Shown here one piece after another: positions 1-9,150 of a DNA stretch of 64,000 bases (the stretch's first letter is position 1; each line of letters opens with the position of its first letter). Source of the DNA: Alteromonas confluentis. Lineage in GTDB: Bacteria > Pseudomonadota > Gammaproteobacteria > Enterobacterales > Alteromonadaceae. The position numbers and the translations under genes were made by a program. The DNA lies in assembly GCF_001757105.1 (NCBI RefSeq), contig NZ_MDHN01000045.1, positions 53,363 to 117,362 on the forward strand, given 5' to 3'. The notes below the pieces were generated by a model. It was not told the origin of the DNA. It saw nothing but the letters and a program-made list of their open reading frames with translations, and searched no databases.

Positions 1-2
1 GC

Positions 3-47
3 CCCGAAGGCTGGACTGAAGTATTGACCCAATTACTTTTTAAATAG
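3..47 (+). CDS. C-terminal tail of a gene upstream, probably glucosyl/mannosyl-3-phosphoglycerate phosphatase (partial)
   Basis: Only the last 14 codons and the TAG stop are in the window. They read PEGWTEVLTQLLFK. A Pro/Gly-Glu-Gly-Trp turn close to the C-terminus is typical of the HAD-type mannosyl-3-phosphoglycerate phosphatase family. The stop lies 14 bases before the GpgS-like gene, so the three genes probably form one operon in which this enzyme would dephosphorylate glucosyl-3-phosphoglycerate. The identification rests on a short tail plus context and is therefore tentative. Confidence 0.45.
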   Translation, partial: PEGWTEVLTQLLFK

Positions 48-61
48 GACACGGAGAACAC

Positions 62-1285
62 ATGGCTGATTTTTATCAAAATGGCGTAGTGACCACGTTA
101 CACAACTTATCTAGACGCCCCACAGAGGAACTTGAGGCTGAACTTTTACGATTTTCGCAGAAGCGCCCAATGGCTCTTATTTTACCTTCGCTGTATTCTG
201 AGCTTGAAGGTGAGGCACTCCCTAACATCGTTACCGAACTGACCCAAGTTCCTTATCTTTCTGAAATCGTCATTGGTTTGGACCGCGCCGATAAAGAACA
301 ATACAAGTCTGCACTGAAGTTCTTTGAAAAGCTTCCACAGCATCACCGTGTTTTATGGAATGATGGCCCCCGTTTAAAAGCCATCGATGAAGAATTATCT
401 GCTCTTAACCTGGCACCTAAAGAGCTCGGCAAAGGCAGAAACGTATGGTATTGCATGGGTTACATTCTGGCATCTAACCGCTCAGAATCTGTTGCGCTGC
501 ACGATTGCGACATTGTGACTTATACCCGCGATTTACTTGCGCGCCTGATTTATCCGGTGGCTAACCCACAATTCAACTATGAATTTTGTAAAGGCTACTA
601 TGCCCGTGTTGCTAACGGAAAAATCAATGGTCGGGTTTCGCGACTGCTGGTTACCCCATTATTGCGCGCGCTTAAGCGTACACTAGGCGATCACGAATAC
701 CTCGAATTCATGGACAGCTTCCGTTATCCGCTGGCAGGTGAATTTTCTTTCCGTCGCGATGTATTGAGCGATATTCGAATTCCAAGCGACTGGGGTCTGG
801 AAGTGGGTGTACTTTCTGAAATGCACAGAAACTATAACCATAACCGTTTGTGTCAGGCAGACATTGCTGATAACTACGATCACAAACACCAGGATCTGTC
901 TTTCAATAACGACCAGGGCGGCCTGTCCAAAATGTCTATCGACATTACCAAGGCACTGTTCCGCAAACTAGCGACACAGGGCTTTACGTTCAGTAACGAA
1001 ATGTTCCGTTCGATTAAAGCAACATATTACCGTATTGCACTGGATTTCGTTGAAACCTACCACAACGATGCGGTAATGAACGGCCTTACGTTGGATATTC
1101 ACAACGAAGAAAAAGCCGTTGAATTATTCGCCAGTAACATCATGAAAGCAGGCACTAGCTTCCTGGAAAATCCGATGGAAACACCGTTTATTCCAAGCTG
1201 GAACCGTGTCACCAGTGCGGTACCAGATATTCTTGACCGCCTGCTGGAGGCTGTTGAAGCAGACACCGCTGAACTACTAGGGTAA
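62..1285 (+). CDS. gpgS: Glucosyl-3-phosphoglycerate synthase-like glycosyltransferase (GT81/GT-A type)
   Basis: The 407-residue protein is a soluble GT-A-fold glycosyltransferase. It shows a GKGRN segment at residues 123-127 and a DXD-type metal/nucleotide-sugar site, HDCD, at 147-150, as in GpgS enzymes, which transfer glucose from NDP-glucose to 3-phosphoglycerate. ATG follows a GGAGAACAC stretch. The next gene, a GH13_18 phosphorylase, begins 3 bases after the stop, and a probable phosphatase tail lies just upstream. This arrangement supports synthesis of the compatible solute glucosylglycerate. A mannosyl-transferring relative is possible, since donor specificity cannot be read here. Confidence 0.75.
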   Translation: MADFYQNGVVTTLHNLSRRPTEELEAELLRFSQKRPMALILPSLYSELEGEALPNIVTELTQVPYLSEIVIGLDRADKEQYKSALKFFEKLPQHHRVLWNDGPRLKAIDEELSALNLAPKELGKGRNVWYCMGYILASNRSESVALHDCDIVTYTRDLLARLIYPVANPQFNYEFCKGYYARVANGKINGRVSRLLVTPLLRALKRTLGDHEYLEFMDSFRYPLAGEFSFRRDVLSDIRIPSDWGLEVGVLSEMHRNYNHNRLCQADIADNYDHKHQDLSFNNDQGGLSKMSIDITKALFRKLATQGFTFSNEMFRSIKATYYRIALDFVETYHNDAVMNGLTLDIHNEEKAVELFASNIMKAGTSFLENPMETPFIPSWNRVTSAVPDILDRLLEAVEADTAELLG

Positions 1286-1288
1286 CGC

Positions 1289-3052
1289 ATGACGACAAGT
1301 TGGGATCAATTACACGAAAAGGTTTGTAATCAATTACAGGCTATTTATGCGGATGTGCATCTGGAAATCCCGGTTGGTGAACTGGCCACGGAACTATTAG
1401 CAACCATGCGCCTGAAGGCTGACGAAGATATCGTTCAGCCAACACCATACTGCAATTACTGGGATGAAGAAGACATCATTATGATCACCTATGGCGATAG
1501 TGTGATCAGTGAAGGTGAACAGCCATTGTTCACGCTCGATAGATTTCTCCATACCTACTGTAAGAACACAATCAACAAAGTACACATGTTGCCGTTCTTC
1601 CCCTATAGCTCAGATGATGGTTTTTCCGTTATCGACTACTCCAGTGTGAATGAATCACTTGGAGATTGGGGTGATATCGAGCGATTGGCTAAACACTACG
1701 GACTGATGTTCGATTTAGTGATTAACCATTGCTCAGCTCGCAGTGCCTGGTTTGAGAATTTCCAGAAAGGAGAAGGGATCGGTAGCGATTTCTTCTTCAC
1801 CGCTGATCCCAGTGATGATTTGTCAATGGTTACCCGGCCCCGGGTTTCTCCTCTATTACGAGAAACCCAAACAGCCACTGGTACGCAATATGTTTGGTGT
1901 ACCTTCAGTCATGATCAGGTTGATTTTGATTTCCGCAATCCTAAGGTGCTCCTGGCGTTTGTGGAAATCATTCGCCAGTACCTGGATAAAGGCGCGAAAT
2001 TGTTCCGTTTGGATGCTGTCGCTTTCCTATGGAAAATAATCGGCACCTCATGTATTAATTTGTTTCAAACTCACGAGTGCATTCGTTTGCTTCGTACGCT
2101 AATTGAACATGCCGACCCGACCGTCATCATCATTACCGAAACTAACATTCCAAACCGGGAAAACCTCACCTATTTCGGTAATGCTAATGAAGCCCATGCC
2201 ATCTACAATTTTTCGCTGCCACCTTTGCTGGTAAATACCTTGGTTACCGGAAATTGTGCCTACTTGAAGAACTGGATGATGAGCATGCCGCCGGCGCAAA
2301 ACGGCACCACTTATTTTAATTTTATTGCGTCTCACGACGGCATTGGTTTGCGTCCTGCTGAAGGCTTACTCGATGACGAAGAAATTTCTACACTGGTTCA
2401 CACCATGCAGAATTTCGGCGGAAAAGTGTCCTGGCGGGCATCTGATCACGGTCAGCAAAAGCCATACGAGATTAACATCACGTTGTTTGATGCTCTGCAA
2501 GGTACCACGGCGGGGCCAGACAAATGGCAGATAGACCGCTTTATCTGTGCGCATGCCATCATGCTTGGTATGGAAGGTATTCCAGGACTTTACATTCATA
2601 GTTTGCTGGGTACCAGTAACGATTATGAAAAGGTTGCCAACACTGGGCAAAACCGCTCTATTAATCGTCATCGCTGGAATTTTGAAGAACTCGCTGCCCT
2701 GCTCGATTCGCCCTACTCCCAGCATCACAAGGTGCTAACACGCATTTCGCAGTTAATTCGTATTCGTAAAGCACAACCGGCCTTTCACCCGAACGCCACA
2801 CAGTTTACTTTACAACTCGGTGACACCTTGTTCGGCTTCTGGCGCCAGAGTCTTGATCGCCGGCAGAGTGTGTTCTGTGTAAGTAATGTGACGAACGAAG
2901 AACAGTCTATTTTGCTGTCGAGTATAAACTTGATTGGTACCGATAAATGGATGGACCTCATCACCCGTGATGAGCTTGAAGATGTGGGTGGCTTCCTGCA
3001 GCTTAAACCCTACCAAACAGTGTGGATTTCAAATATGGAGTTTGAAGACTAA
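1289..3052 (+). CDS. GH13_18 glycoside phosphorylase, probable glucosylglycerate phosphorylase (sucrose-phosphorylase family)
   Basis: The 587-residue protein has the GH13 barrel: a conserved LPFFPYSSDDGF segment near 101-112, catalytic nucleophile Asp242 in FRLDA, acid/base Glu284 in ITET, and the His349-Asp350 pair in ASHDG. The sequence is of the sucrose-phosphorylase subfamily rather than a hydrolase. Members beside GpgS genes phosphorolyse glucosylglycerate to glucose-1-phosphate and glycerate, so the operon would make and recycle the same osmolyte. Sucrose or another glucoside remains possible. It starts 3 bases after gpgS and is probably translationally coupled. An intrinsic terminator follows. 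Confidence 0.8.
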   Translation: MTTSWDQLHEKVCNQLQAIYADVHLEIPVGELATELLATMRLKADEDIVQPTPYCNYWDEEDIIMITYGDSVISEGEQPLFTLDRFLHTYCKNTINKVHMLPFFPYSSDDGFSVIDYSSVNESLGDWGDIERLAKHYGLMFDLVINHCSARSAWFENFQKGEGIGSDFFFTADPSDDLSMVTRPRVSPLLRETQTATGTQYVWCTFSHDQVDFDFRNPKVLLAFVEIIRQYLDKGAKLFRLDAVAFLWKIIGTSCINLFQTHECIRLLRTLIEHADPTVIIITETNIPNRENLTYFGNANEAHAIYNFSLPPLLVNTLVTGNCAYLKNWMMSMPPAQNGTTYFNFIASHDGIGLRPAEGLLDDEEISTLVHTMQNFGGKVSWRASDHGQQKPYEINITLFDALQGTTAGPDKWQIDRFICAHAIMLGMEGIPGLYIHSLLGTSNDYEKVANTGQNRSINRHRWNFEELAALLDSPYSQHHKVLTRISQLIRIRKAQPAFHPNATQFTLQLGDTLFGFWRQSLDRRQSVFCVSNVTNEEQSILLSSINLIGTDKWMDLITRDELEDVGGFLQLKPYQTVWISNMEFED

Positions 3053-3074
3053 CACTGCTATCTACCCCGAAAAA

Positions 3075-3117
3075 CCAGCACCTTCCAGCACATGTTGTTG
3101 TGGGTGTTGGTTTTTTT
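3075..3117 (+). terminator. Rho-independent terminator after the glucosylglycerate operon
   Basis: CCAGCACC at 3075-3082 pairs with GGTGTTGG at 3103-3110 (one G-U pair), followed by seven T. It lies 22 bases after the phosphorylase stop and before moeA. Confidence 0.65.
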
Positions 3118-3163
3118 ATTTTGTTAAGCAATAATTCCTTTTTTCACCTGCGGTATACACATA

Positions 3164-4417
3164 ATGACTATCTCGACTTCTGCCCCCAATGGTTGGCTTC
3201 CCCTGGAAGATGCACTTCATAACGCGCTGTCACACGTTCAACCTGTAGTAGAAGCTGAAGCCGTAATGGTTGGCGATGCATTACACCGGGTGGTAAGTGA
3301 AGATGTGGTTGCTTGTGTAAACGTGCCCCCTGCCGACAATTCGGCCATGGACGGATTTGCGCTGTACGCCAGTGATTCGCAGTCTGCACTGCCGTTACAG
3401 GTTGTAGATACGCAACTTGCCGGCATGCCGTTAAGAGAAGTGAAACTGGAAAAAGGTCAGGCGGTACGAATCATGACGGGCGCGCTGGTTCCCAATGGCG
3501 CTGATTGTGTTGTCATGCAGGAAAATACCACGCGTACTGACACTGATGTGGTCATTAATAAACCCGCCATGCCAGGTGAAAATATCCGCCGCGCCGGTGG
3601 CGACATTGCAACAGGCGCCACCGTTATAACAGCAGGCACCCAGCTCACCGCCAGTCACCTCGTTCTACTTGCTTCAATGGGCATTGCTTCTGTTCAGGTT
3701 TTCCGCAAACTTCGGGTGGGTATTATTGCCACAGGCGATGAACTAAAAACCGCCGGAGAAACGCTGGCTTCAGGTCAAATTTACGAATCCAACCGCACGG
3801 GTACCCGAGCACTGCTTGCCGCCGAACCGGTTGAGATCACAGATTTTGGTATTGTTGCAGATGATAAAACGGCGTTAAGCGAAGTGTTTACCAACGCTGC
3901 TCACACTCAGGATTTAGTGGTCAGTAGTGGTGGCGTATCGGTGGGTGATGCTGATTTTGTTAAAGAGCTGGTAGCAAGTCAGGGTGACATTGGGTTCTGG
4001 AAAATAGCCATAAAACCCGGAAAGCCCTTTGCGTTCGGCAGATTAGGTAATGCTGTATTCTGTGGCGTACCGGGTAATCCTGTATCTGCATTTGTGACCA
4101 CCCAACAATTGGTACTGCCTATTATTAAGCGCATGGTGGGAGCGGCGTCAGAACAGGTTATCAAGCCCCTTACGATTAAGGCGACTCTCACGACATCTTT
4201 GCGTCGCAGAGCCGGTAGAAAGGAGTTTGTGCGAGCGCACATGCAAAAAAACGCTTATGGCGATTATGACGTGGTTCCGCTGGCCAAGCAAAGTTCAGGT
4301 GTAATGACCACGGTCACGCAAGCCAACTGTTACATCATTTTACCCGCAGAATGTTCTGAGATTCCTGAAGGTAATAGTGTTACTATTCAGCCGTTTTCAT
4401 TGCTAGAGACCCAGTAA
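3164..4417 (+). CDS. moeA: Molybdopterin molybdenumtransferase MoeA
   Basis: The 417-residue protein is full length for MoeA, which inserts molybdate into adenylylated molybdopterin in the cytoplasm. Visible family marks are PPADNSAMDG at residues 55-64, MTGA near 104, the MoaB/MogA-like domain with ATGDEL, SSGGVSVGDADF, and VPGNPVSAF, then the C-terminal beta domain. The start ATG has only a weak ribosome site. The MATE exporter gene begins 6 bases after the stop, so the two may be co-transcribed. Opposite-strand mocA and xdhC homologues 2-4 kb away share the cofactor theme. Confidence 0.93.
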   Translation: MTISTSAPNGWLPLEDALHNALSHVQPVVEAEAVMVGDALHRVVSEDVVACVNVPPADNSAMDGFALYASDSQSALPLQVVDTQLAGMPLREVKLEKGQAVRIMTGALVPNGADCVVMQENTTRTDTDVVINKPAMPGENIRRAGGDIATGATVITAGTQLTASHLVLLASMGIASVQVFRKLRVGIIATGDELKTAGETLASGQIYESNRTGTRALLAAEPVEITDFGIVADDKTALSEVFTNAAHTQDLVVSSGGVSVGDADFVKELVASQGDIGFWKIAIKPGKPFAFGRLGNAVFCGVPGNPVSAFVTTQQLVLPIIKRMVGAASEQVIKPLTIKATLTTSLRRRAGRKEFVRAHMQKNAYGDYDVVPLAKQSSGVMTTVTQANCYIILPAECSEIPEGNSVTIQPFSLLETQ

Positions 4418-4423
4418 CCTTCC

Positions 4424-5785
4424 ATGCAAAGCTTCTTTTCCCCGCGTTTTGTTCTTGAGGGCAAACGCCTGATTAAACTCGCCTGGCCATTACTTATTGC
4501 GCAAATCACGCAAATGCTGATGGGCGTTATTGATACGATCATGGCAGGTAATTACAGTGCCATAGACATGGCAGCGGTGGCGCTGGGCTTCAGTATCATT
4601 ATTCCGTTACAGTGTTTCATTCAGGGCCTGGGCCTTGCCATGCCCCCCATATTGTCTCGACTTCACGGTAAAGGAAATACTTCTGATGTAGCTAACGCCG
4701 CGCAACAGGCTGGTTATCTGCTATTAGCTTGTAGCCTGGTCATCATGTTGCTGTGGCCCTTTGTTGAGTCACTGGTAGCGCTGTTTCCAATGGACCCGCA
4801 ACTGTTTGCCATTACAGTAGACTATGTACAGTTTGTGCTTCTCTCCATGCCCGCATTTGCCTTATATCAATGGCTGAGAAATTTCTGTGAGGGTCTGGGT
4901 ACCACCAAGCCAACCATGATTATTACACTGGTTGGGCTGGCGTGTAATATGGTAGGTAATTACATTTTTATCTATGGTACCGGTCCCATTCCAGCATTTG
5001 GTGGCGCGGGTTGTGGCATAGCCACGGCAATCGTTATATACACCATGTTTTTTGCCACTGCGGTATATGTGGCGCTTTCAAGCAGACTCAAAAAATACCA
5101 TTTGTTCACCCGTACCTATAAGCCTGAATTCACCATGATATGGCGAACCTTTAAGCTTGGTCTGCCGGTGGCAATGACACTGTTGTTTGAAGTCACACTC
5201 TTTGCCGCTGTTGCGCTGCTGTTAGCCCCTTTTGGTCCGAGTACCGTTGCCGCCCATCAAATTGCCCTGAATTTCAGCGCGATTATGTTTATGTTTCCTA
5301 TGAGCCTGGGCATGGCGTTATCAATACGCGTAGGATACCGCGCTGGCCAGAATAATCTGACGCAAGCAAAAATGGTGGTGAAAAGCGGTCTGACTATCGG
5401 CCTGTTTGTCGCTGTACTCACTGCCAGTTTTACTGTTTTGGCTAAAAGTACCATTATCGCGCTCTATACACAGGATCAAGCCGTATTCGACCTCGCCAAT
5501 TCGTTGCTGGTGTACGCCGCGCTATTTCAATTTTCCGACGCCATTCAGGTACTCTCAGCTAATGCGCTACGTGGGTATAAAGATACCACTGCCATGTCAA
5601 TAATTACCTTTACAGCTTATTGGCTTGTTGGCATGCCCACCGGAATTATACTCGGCCGCACAGACTGGCTAACTGACGAACCCATGTCAGCTGCTGGATT
5701 CTGGATTGGTATTATTGTTGGTCTCAGCGCAGCAGCTGTATTACTTGGCGCTCGCGTTCGTTATATTCAGCGCCGACTTTCGTGA
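4424..5785 (+). CDS. norM: MATE-family multidrug exporter, NorM-like
   Basis: This 453-residue inner-membrane protein has about twelve hydrophobic segments in two repeated halves and the N-terminal WPLLIAQITQMLMGVIDTIMAG pattern typical of NorM-type MATE antiporters, which exchange drugs or organic cations for Na+ or H+. It begins 6 bases downstream of moeA. Its last 19 bases overlap the 3' end of the convergent rhomboid gene. The substrate cannot be inferred. Confidence 0.88.
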   Translation: MQSFFSPRFVLEGKRLIKLAWPLLIAQITQMLMGVIDTIMAGNYSAIDMAAVALGFSIIIPLQCFIQGLGLAMPPILSRLHGKGNTSDVANAAQQAGYLLLACSLVIMLLWPFVESLVALFPMDPQLFAITVDYVQFVLLSMPAFALYQWLRNFCEGLGTTKPTMIITLVGLACNMVGNYIFIYGTGPIPAFGGAGCGIATAIVIYTMFFATAVYVALSSRLKKYHLFTRTYKPEFTMIWRTFKLGLPVAMTLLFEVTLFAAVALLLAPFGPSTVAAHQIALNFSAIMFMFPMSLGMALSIRVGYRAGQNNLTQAKMVVKSGLTIGLFVAVLTASFTVLAKSTIIALYTQDQAVFDLANSLLVYAALFQFSDAIQVLSANALRGYKDTTAMSIITFTAYWLVGMPTGIILGRTDWLTDEPMSAAGFWIGIIVGLSAAAVLLGARVRYIQRRLS

Positions 5786-6432
5786 TCAACGGGCGCCTTC
5801 CACTGATCGCCAATCACCGGGTCGTCATCTTCCAGCACTTCCCATGTGTAGACTTTTCGCACCGGTTTTGGGTCCTGCTTTCCAAATAATATTGCCGCGA
5901 TTGCACCGCCTAATGCGCCAAAGAAATGTGCCTCGTAAGATATCTGCGGATCTCTGGGGAAGATAGACATCATCATGCCGCCATACAGGAAAAAAGCGAT
6001 CATCATGAGTCCCACAGAGCGTTTATCTCTGCGCAATATGGCAACGACAAACAAGTAGAAAAACAATCCATGGGCAACACCACTGGCTCCCAGATGCATG
6101 GATGGACGACCGAATAGCCAAACGCCAATACCAGAGCCTAGCCAGGCAAACAGTAAGACTTTCATCCGGGTTTTTGGATAACCGTATATAAGCGCAGTTC
6201 CAAGAACTAAGAGTGGCAGTGTGTTATGGAAAAGGTGCTCGTATGAACTATGCACTAGTGGTGCAGTAACAATACCATGCAGTCCCGCCATCGATAGTGG
6301 CGTGATACCGAGTTCTCTTAAAGGTAAATGAAAAAGCACGCCAGCCGATTGGATTACCCAAAGCAAGGCAACGAATACTGTGCTTAATTTGATGGCCTGA
6401 ATTAGCGCATCACGATTTAGTTTTCTGTTCAT
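5767..6432 (-). CDS. Rhomboid-family intramembrane serine protease
   Basis: The 221-residue protein (from ATG at 6432) has about six membrane spans and the rhomboid catalytic pair: Ser117 in LGASG and His169 in YEAHFFGA, plus HLFHN in the first core helix. Rhomboids cleave transmembrane segments inside the bilayer. The C-terminal ~40 residues form a charged cytoplasmic tail (VYTWEVLEDDD). A GTG at 6453 would add seven residues; no clear ribosome site distinguishes the two. The 3' end overlaps norM by 19 bases on the other strand. It is distinct from the rhombosortase at 13.3 kb, and no substrate is evident. Confidence 0.85.
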   Translation of the reverse strand: MNRKLNRDALIQAIKLSTVFVALLWVIQSAGVLFHLPLRELGITPLSMAGLHGIVTAPLVHSSYEHLFHNTLPLLVLGTALIYGYPKTRMKVLLFAWLGSGIGVWLFGRPSMHLGASGVAHGLFFYLFVVAILRRDKRSVGLMMIAFFLYGGMMMSIFPRDPQISYEAHFFGALGGAIAAILFGKQDPKPVRKVYTWEVLEDDDPVIGDQWKAPVDHESRR

Positions 6433-6511
6433 CCAGAAAATATAAGGGCACACAGCAATAAAACAATCGAACGCGCTACTTTGAAAATTAAACGAACAGA
6501 TTGCGTGAAGA

Positions 6512-7126
6512 CTAACGCCCTAATGCCTGCCAGTCAGCGGGCTCATCGATATCCATTGCGGCTTCTTTGAAAGGTACTGCAATACAGTGAGGCGCGGCGG
6601 CATTGAGTAATTTTGCAGCGCCCTTTTGCCCTGTCAAACCTGCAAGTGCATCTTCATCGCTAAGCGGGAATATGGCGGGTGACATACGCACGCCTTCAGC
6701 TTCACTGGCTATACGCGCGTTTGGAAATATACAAGCCTTGTCCACCAGCTCTCGCAAACCTTCTGTGGTGACAAGCGGTGTATCTGCTAACCCAACCATG
6801 AAGTGAGTAGGATAAAGCGAAGCGGGAGTTGAATCAGCCAGCGTCATTGCGGCTCTTATACCTGTACTGATGCTTCCGCCCATACCTGATTGCCAATCTT
6901 CATTTTTTGCGATTCGTATAGCATGACCTGTGGACAGTGCTTGACGAAGTTCATTGTCAAAACGCCCGGAAACAATGGTAATTGGTAAGGCAGATAGTGG
7001 CTGATACTGCGAAATAACGTAGTGCAAAAGGCTGTCACCGCTTGGATGCTCACTCAGCAACTTGTTACTGCCGTATCGACGCGCTTCCCCTGCTGCCAAA
7101 ATAATAATCGCTAGTCTGACTGACAT
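6512..7126 (-). CDS. mocA: MobA/MocA-like nucleotidyltransferase
   Basis: The 204-residue protein begins with the nucleotidyltransferase signature ILAAGEARRYGSNKLL (residues 9-24), the NTP-binding loop of the MobA-like NTP transferase family. MocA makes molybdopterin cytosine dinucleotide, the cofactor of xanthine-dehydrogenase-type enzymes. It overlaps the upstream xdhC gene by 16 bases, and XdhC proteins help insert cofactor into the same enzymes, which favours MocA over MobA. No molybdenum hydroxylase subunit is in the window. Confidence 0.75.
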   Translation of the reverse strand: MSVRLAIIILAAGEARRYGSNKLLSEHPSGDSLLHYVISQYQPLSALPITIVSGRFDNELRQALSTGHAIRIAKNEDWQSGMGGSISTGIRAAMTLADSTPASLYPTHFMVGLADTPLVTTEGLRELVDKACIFPNARIASEAEGVRMSPAIFPLSDEDALAGLTGQKGAAKLLNAAAPHCIAVPFKEAAMDIDEPADWQALGR

Positions 7127-8097
7127 GGCCGCCCTTTGAGTGATGAACCAGACTTACCGTGCAACACAGCATGGGCTTGTGCCAGCATCGATAACGCGAT
7201 TGATTCCGGAAGTTCTCCGCCGATGGCAATGCCCGCTGGCGCGTGTAACGTTAGCGGGAGTGACGATTCATTAAGATCGGCTTCAGATAACACGCGCTCT
7301 GCACGATGAGAAGGCCCTAAAAGTGCAAGGTACTTCAATGACGCCGGGGTATCATTTGCCAAAGCGGTGAGCGTATCACCGTCCATGCGTACCTGGTGGT
7401 GCATCACAATAAGCGCATCGAGTTGGTGAAACCATTCTGCCTGAGCAATGTCGCCGGCAGGTAAGTCGGTTGTACTGGTAGCCGTTTTGAAGTCGCCGGC
7501 ACGGGCATAACGGGCCCTGCTGTCGTTCACAATAACGCGCCAGCCAAGGCGAGCCGCCATGTCACACAGGGGCATTGCGTCGACACCACCACCCGCAATA
7601 CCAAGCGTTGGCGGAGGTAAAAGCTCACAACAGAAATCTTCCGGATTGCTCGGCTTTTCAGTGCTGACCAATCCCGCGGGCAGACCCGCTCTGGCTGGCT
7701 GCGAATACCAGATAGATTGTTGTTGCTGCAAGCTATCAAGCACGCTCTGTAAACCTATATAGTCATTGTCTGCATTTACCGGCTGGAGCAATAAGGTCAC
7801 TTCGCCACCACAGCCAATGCCCAGACGCCAGGCGATATCGCCTTCTTCCTGCATATCATAAGTGACGATGCGGCTTTCACCGGTTTCCCAGCAACGCCTG
7901 GCCTGGTGCAATAAATCGCTTTCCAGACAACCGCCGGAAACCACACCTAATTGCGCGCCTTCCTGGCTAAAAAGCATCATCGCACCTGCCTTGCGGTAAG
8001 ACGACCCTTCAGTGTTTATTATGGTGGCAAGTAACCAGTTACCTGCATCGCGCTGTCCGGCCCACGCCGACAACACATGGTAAATGTGGTGATTCAT
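7111..8097 (-). CDS. XdhC/CoxF-family protein (molybdoenzyme maturation)
   Basis: The 328-residue protein has the two XdhC domains. The N-terminal one carries GSSYRKAGAMM and the GVVSGGCLESDL motif (about residues 51-62); the C-terminal one is Rossmann-like, with LGIAGGGVDAMPLCDMAARLGW. XdhC proteins bind molybdenum cofactor and help its sulfuration and insertion into xanthine dehydrogenase-like enzymes. It overlaps the mocA homologue downstream by 16 bases and the RDD gene upstream by 4, implying one transcript. Confidence 0.85.
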   Translation of the reverse strand: MNHHIYHVLSAWAGQRDAGNWLLATIINTEGSSYRKAGAMMLFSQEGAQLGVVSGGCLESDLLHQARRCWETGESRIVTYDMQEEGDIAWRLGIGCGGEVTLLLQPVNADNDYIGLQSVLDSLQQQQSIWYSQPARAGLPAGLVSTEKPSNPEDFCCELLPPPTLGIAGGGVDAMPLCDMAARLGWRVIVNDSRARYARAGDFKTATSTTDLPAGDIAQAEWFHQLDALIVMHHQVRMDGDTLTALANDTPASLKYLALLGPSHRAERVLSEADLNESSLPLTLHAPAGIAIGGELPESIALSMLAQAHAVLHGKSGSSLKGRPCQSD

Positions 8098-8942
8098 ATA
8101 CCTTCGCCTGATGTGCCTGATGTTCCGGCCTCGCTCGCTTTAGGAAGTACCTTAACCGAATGCCTGACCACCAGTGTTTCTGCTATTTTATCTTGAATAG
8201 ATTGTCTGTTTGCATCCCAGAAAATCTGCAGGAAGCCAAGCATGCCTGTAGCAACACCTGCTCCATATCCGCCATATCGGCCGAAACTTTCCCATAATGT
8301 AGGAGGTCTGCCGTCGAGCCTGAGTACCCGTATACGGGTGATCCACTTTCCGGGAGTGCAGCCTTGCATGTATGCGGTAAACGCACTGTAGTAGAGTGCA
8401 GCCCAGCCAAGACCAAGCCCCAACTCACCTAAGAATGCTTGTCCATCATGGAGAAATTCGCTTAAGGATTCAAAGAAGTTTGCCTCGGATCCTGACTCAT
8501 CTGCCTTTTCTAGCGGCTCTTCGCTGTCATCCAGAGTTGTATCGCTAATATGGCTGGCCTGGATCACTTTATAGTCGGAGGTGTCAGGCGGCCCGTCAAA
8601 GAGGGTAAAAACCATAAAACCCAAAAAGCAAGCTGCGCCTAGCCGCAAGAACTTACCTCTAGATGTGCTGCCCTTACCTTTAATCACGTTACTCCCTGCT
8701 CGCATAAACGTGAGCGCAGCCAATACACCCAGCACCACTGCATTGGCGTGAGAGATAAAGTACAACAGTACCAAATCGATACACTGCGCTGTGGCCCTTC
8801 GTGAAGGCGTAGCCAAAGGTTTACCGAGCAGCTCGGGCGATACCTGAAAGGCATACGGGGTAACGATCGTATTGTCTTCTTTTTCAGTACTAGACTGTGG
8901 TGAGGGTTCGTGAAGTGTGTTGTTTTCTTGTTTGTCTGCCAT
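8094..8942 (-). CDS. RDD-family membrane protein
   Basis: The 282-residue protein has an acidic, polar N-terminus of about 45 residues, then an RDD-type core: RRATAQCIDLVLLYF (Arg and Asp in the first span) and GCTPGKWITRIRVLRLDGR in the C-terminal half, typical of RDD proteins. A ~70-residue acidic insert (DDSEEPLEKADESGSE) separates the spans. RDD proteins are poorly characterised; some are implicated in Na+/H+ exchange. It overlaps xdhC by 4 bases. A link to molybdenum is contextual only. Confidence 0.75.
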   Translation of the reverse strand: MADKQENNTLHEPSPQSSTEKEDNTIVTPYAFQVSPELLGKPLATPSRRATAQCIDLVLLYFISHANAVVLGVLAALTFMRAGSNVIKGKGSTSRGKFLRLGAACFLGFMVFTLFDGPPDTSDYKVIQASHISDTTLDDSEEPLEKADESGSEANFFESLSEFLHDGQAFLGELGLGLGWAALYYSAFTAYMQGCTPGKWITRIRVLRLDGRPPTLWESFGRYGGYGAGVATGMLGFLQIFWDANRQSIQDKIAETLVVRHSVKVLPKASEAGTSGTSGEGI

Positions 8943-9073
8943 GTCGCAATCCTTGCCAATCGCATTTTTTAGTATTTATTCAAGTTTCAGCGCAAATAAA
9001 AATAACTTATATCGAAAAAGCACTTTTCATTTTGCAGAATGACACCAATTATATAACTGTACACAAAAACCTG

Positions 9074-9109
9074 TACGGGAAAGATGCTGAATCTACGATG
9101 ATTCCCGTA
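9074..9109 (+). promoter_or_regulatory. Stem-loop in the cysK 5' leader
   Basis: TACGGGAA at 9074-9081 pairs perfectly with TTCCCGTA at 9102-9109. A competing inner helix, GAATC (9089-9093) with GATTC (9100-9104), shares bases with the outer one. The structure ends about 40 bases before the cysK start and has no T-tract. It may affect mRNA stability or expression; this is inferred from complementarity only. Confidence 0.35.
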
Positions 9110-9150
9110 AAAATTGTCTGCAGGTATTTTTAAACACTTAAGGAATAATA

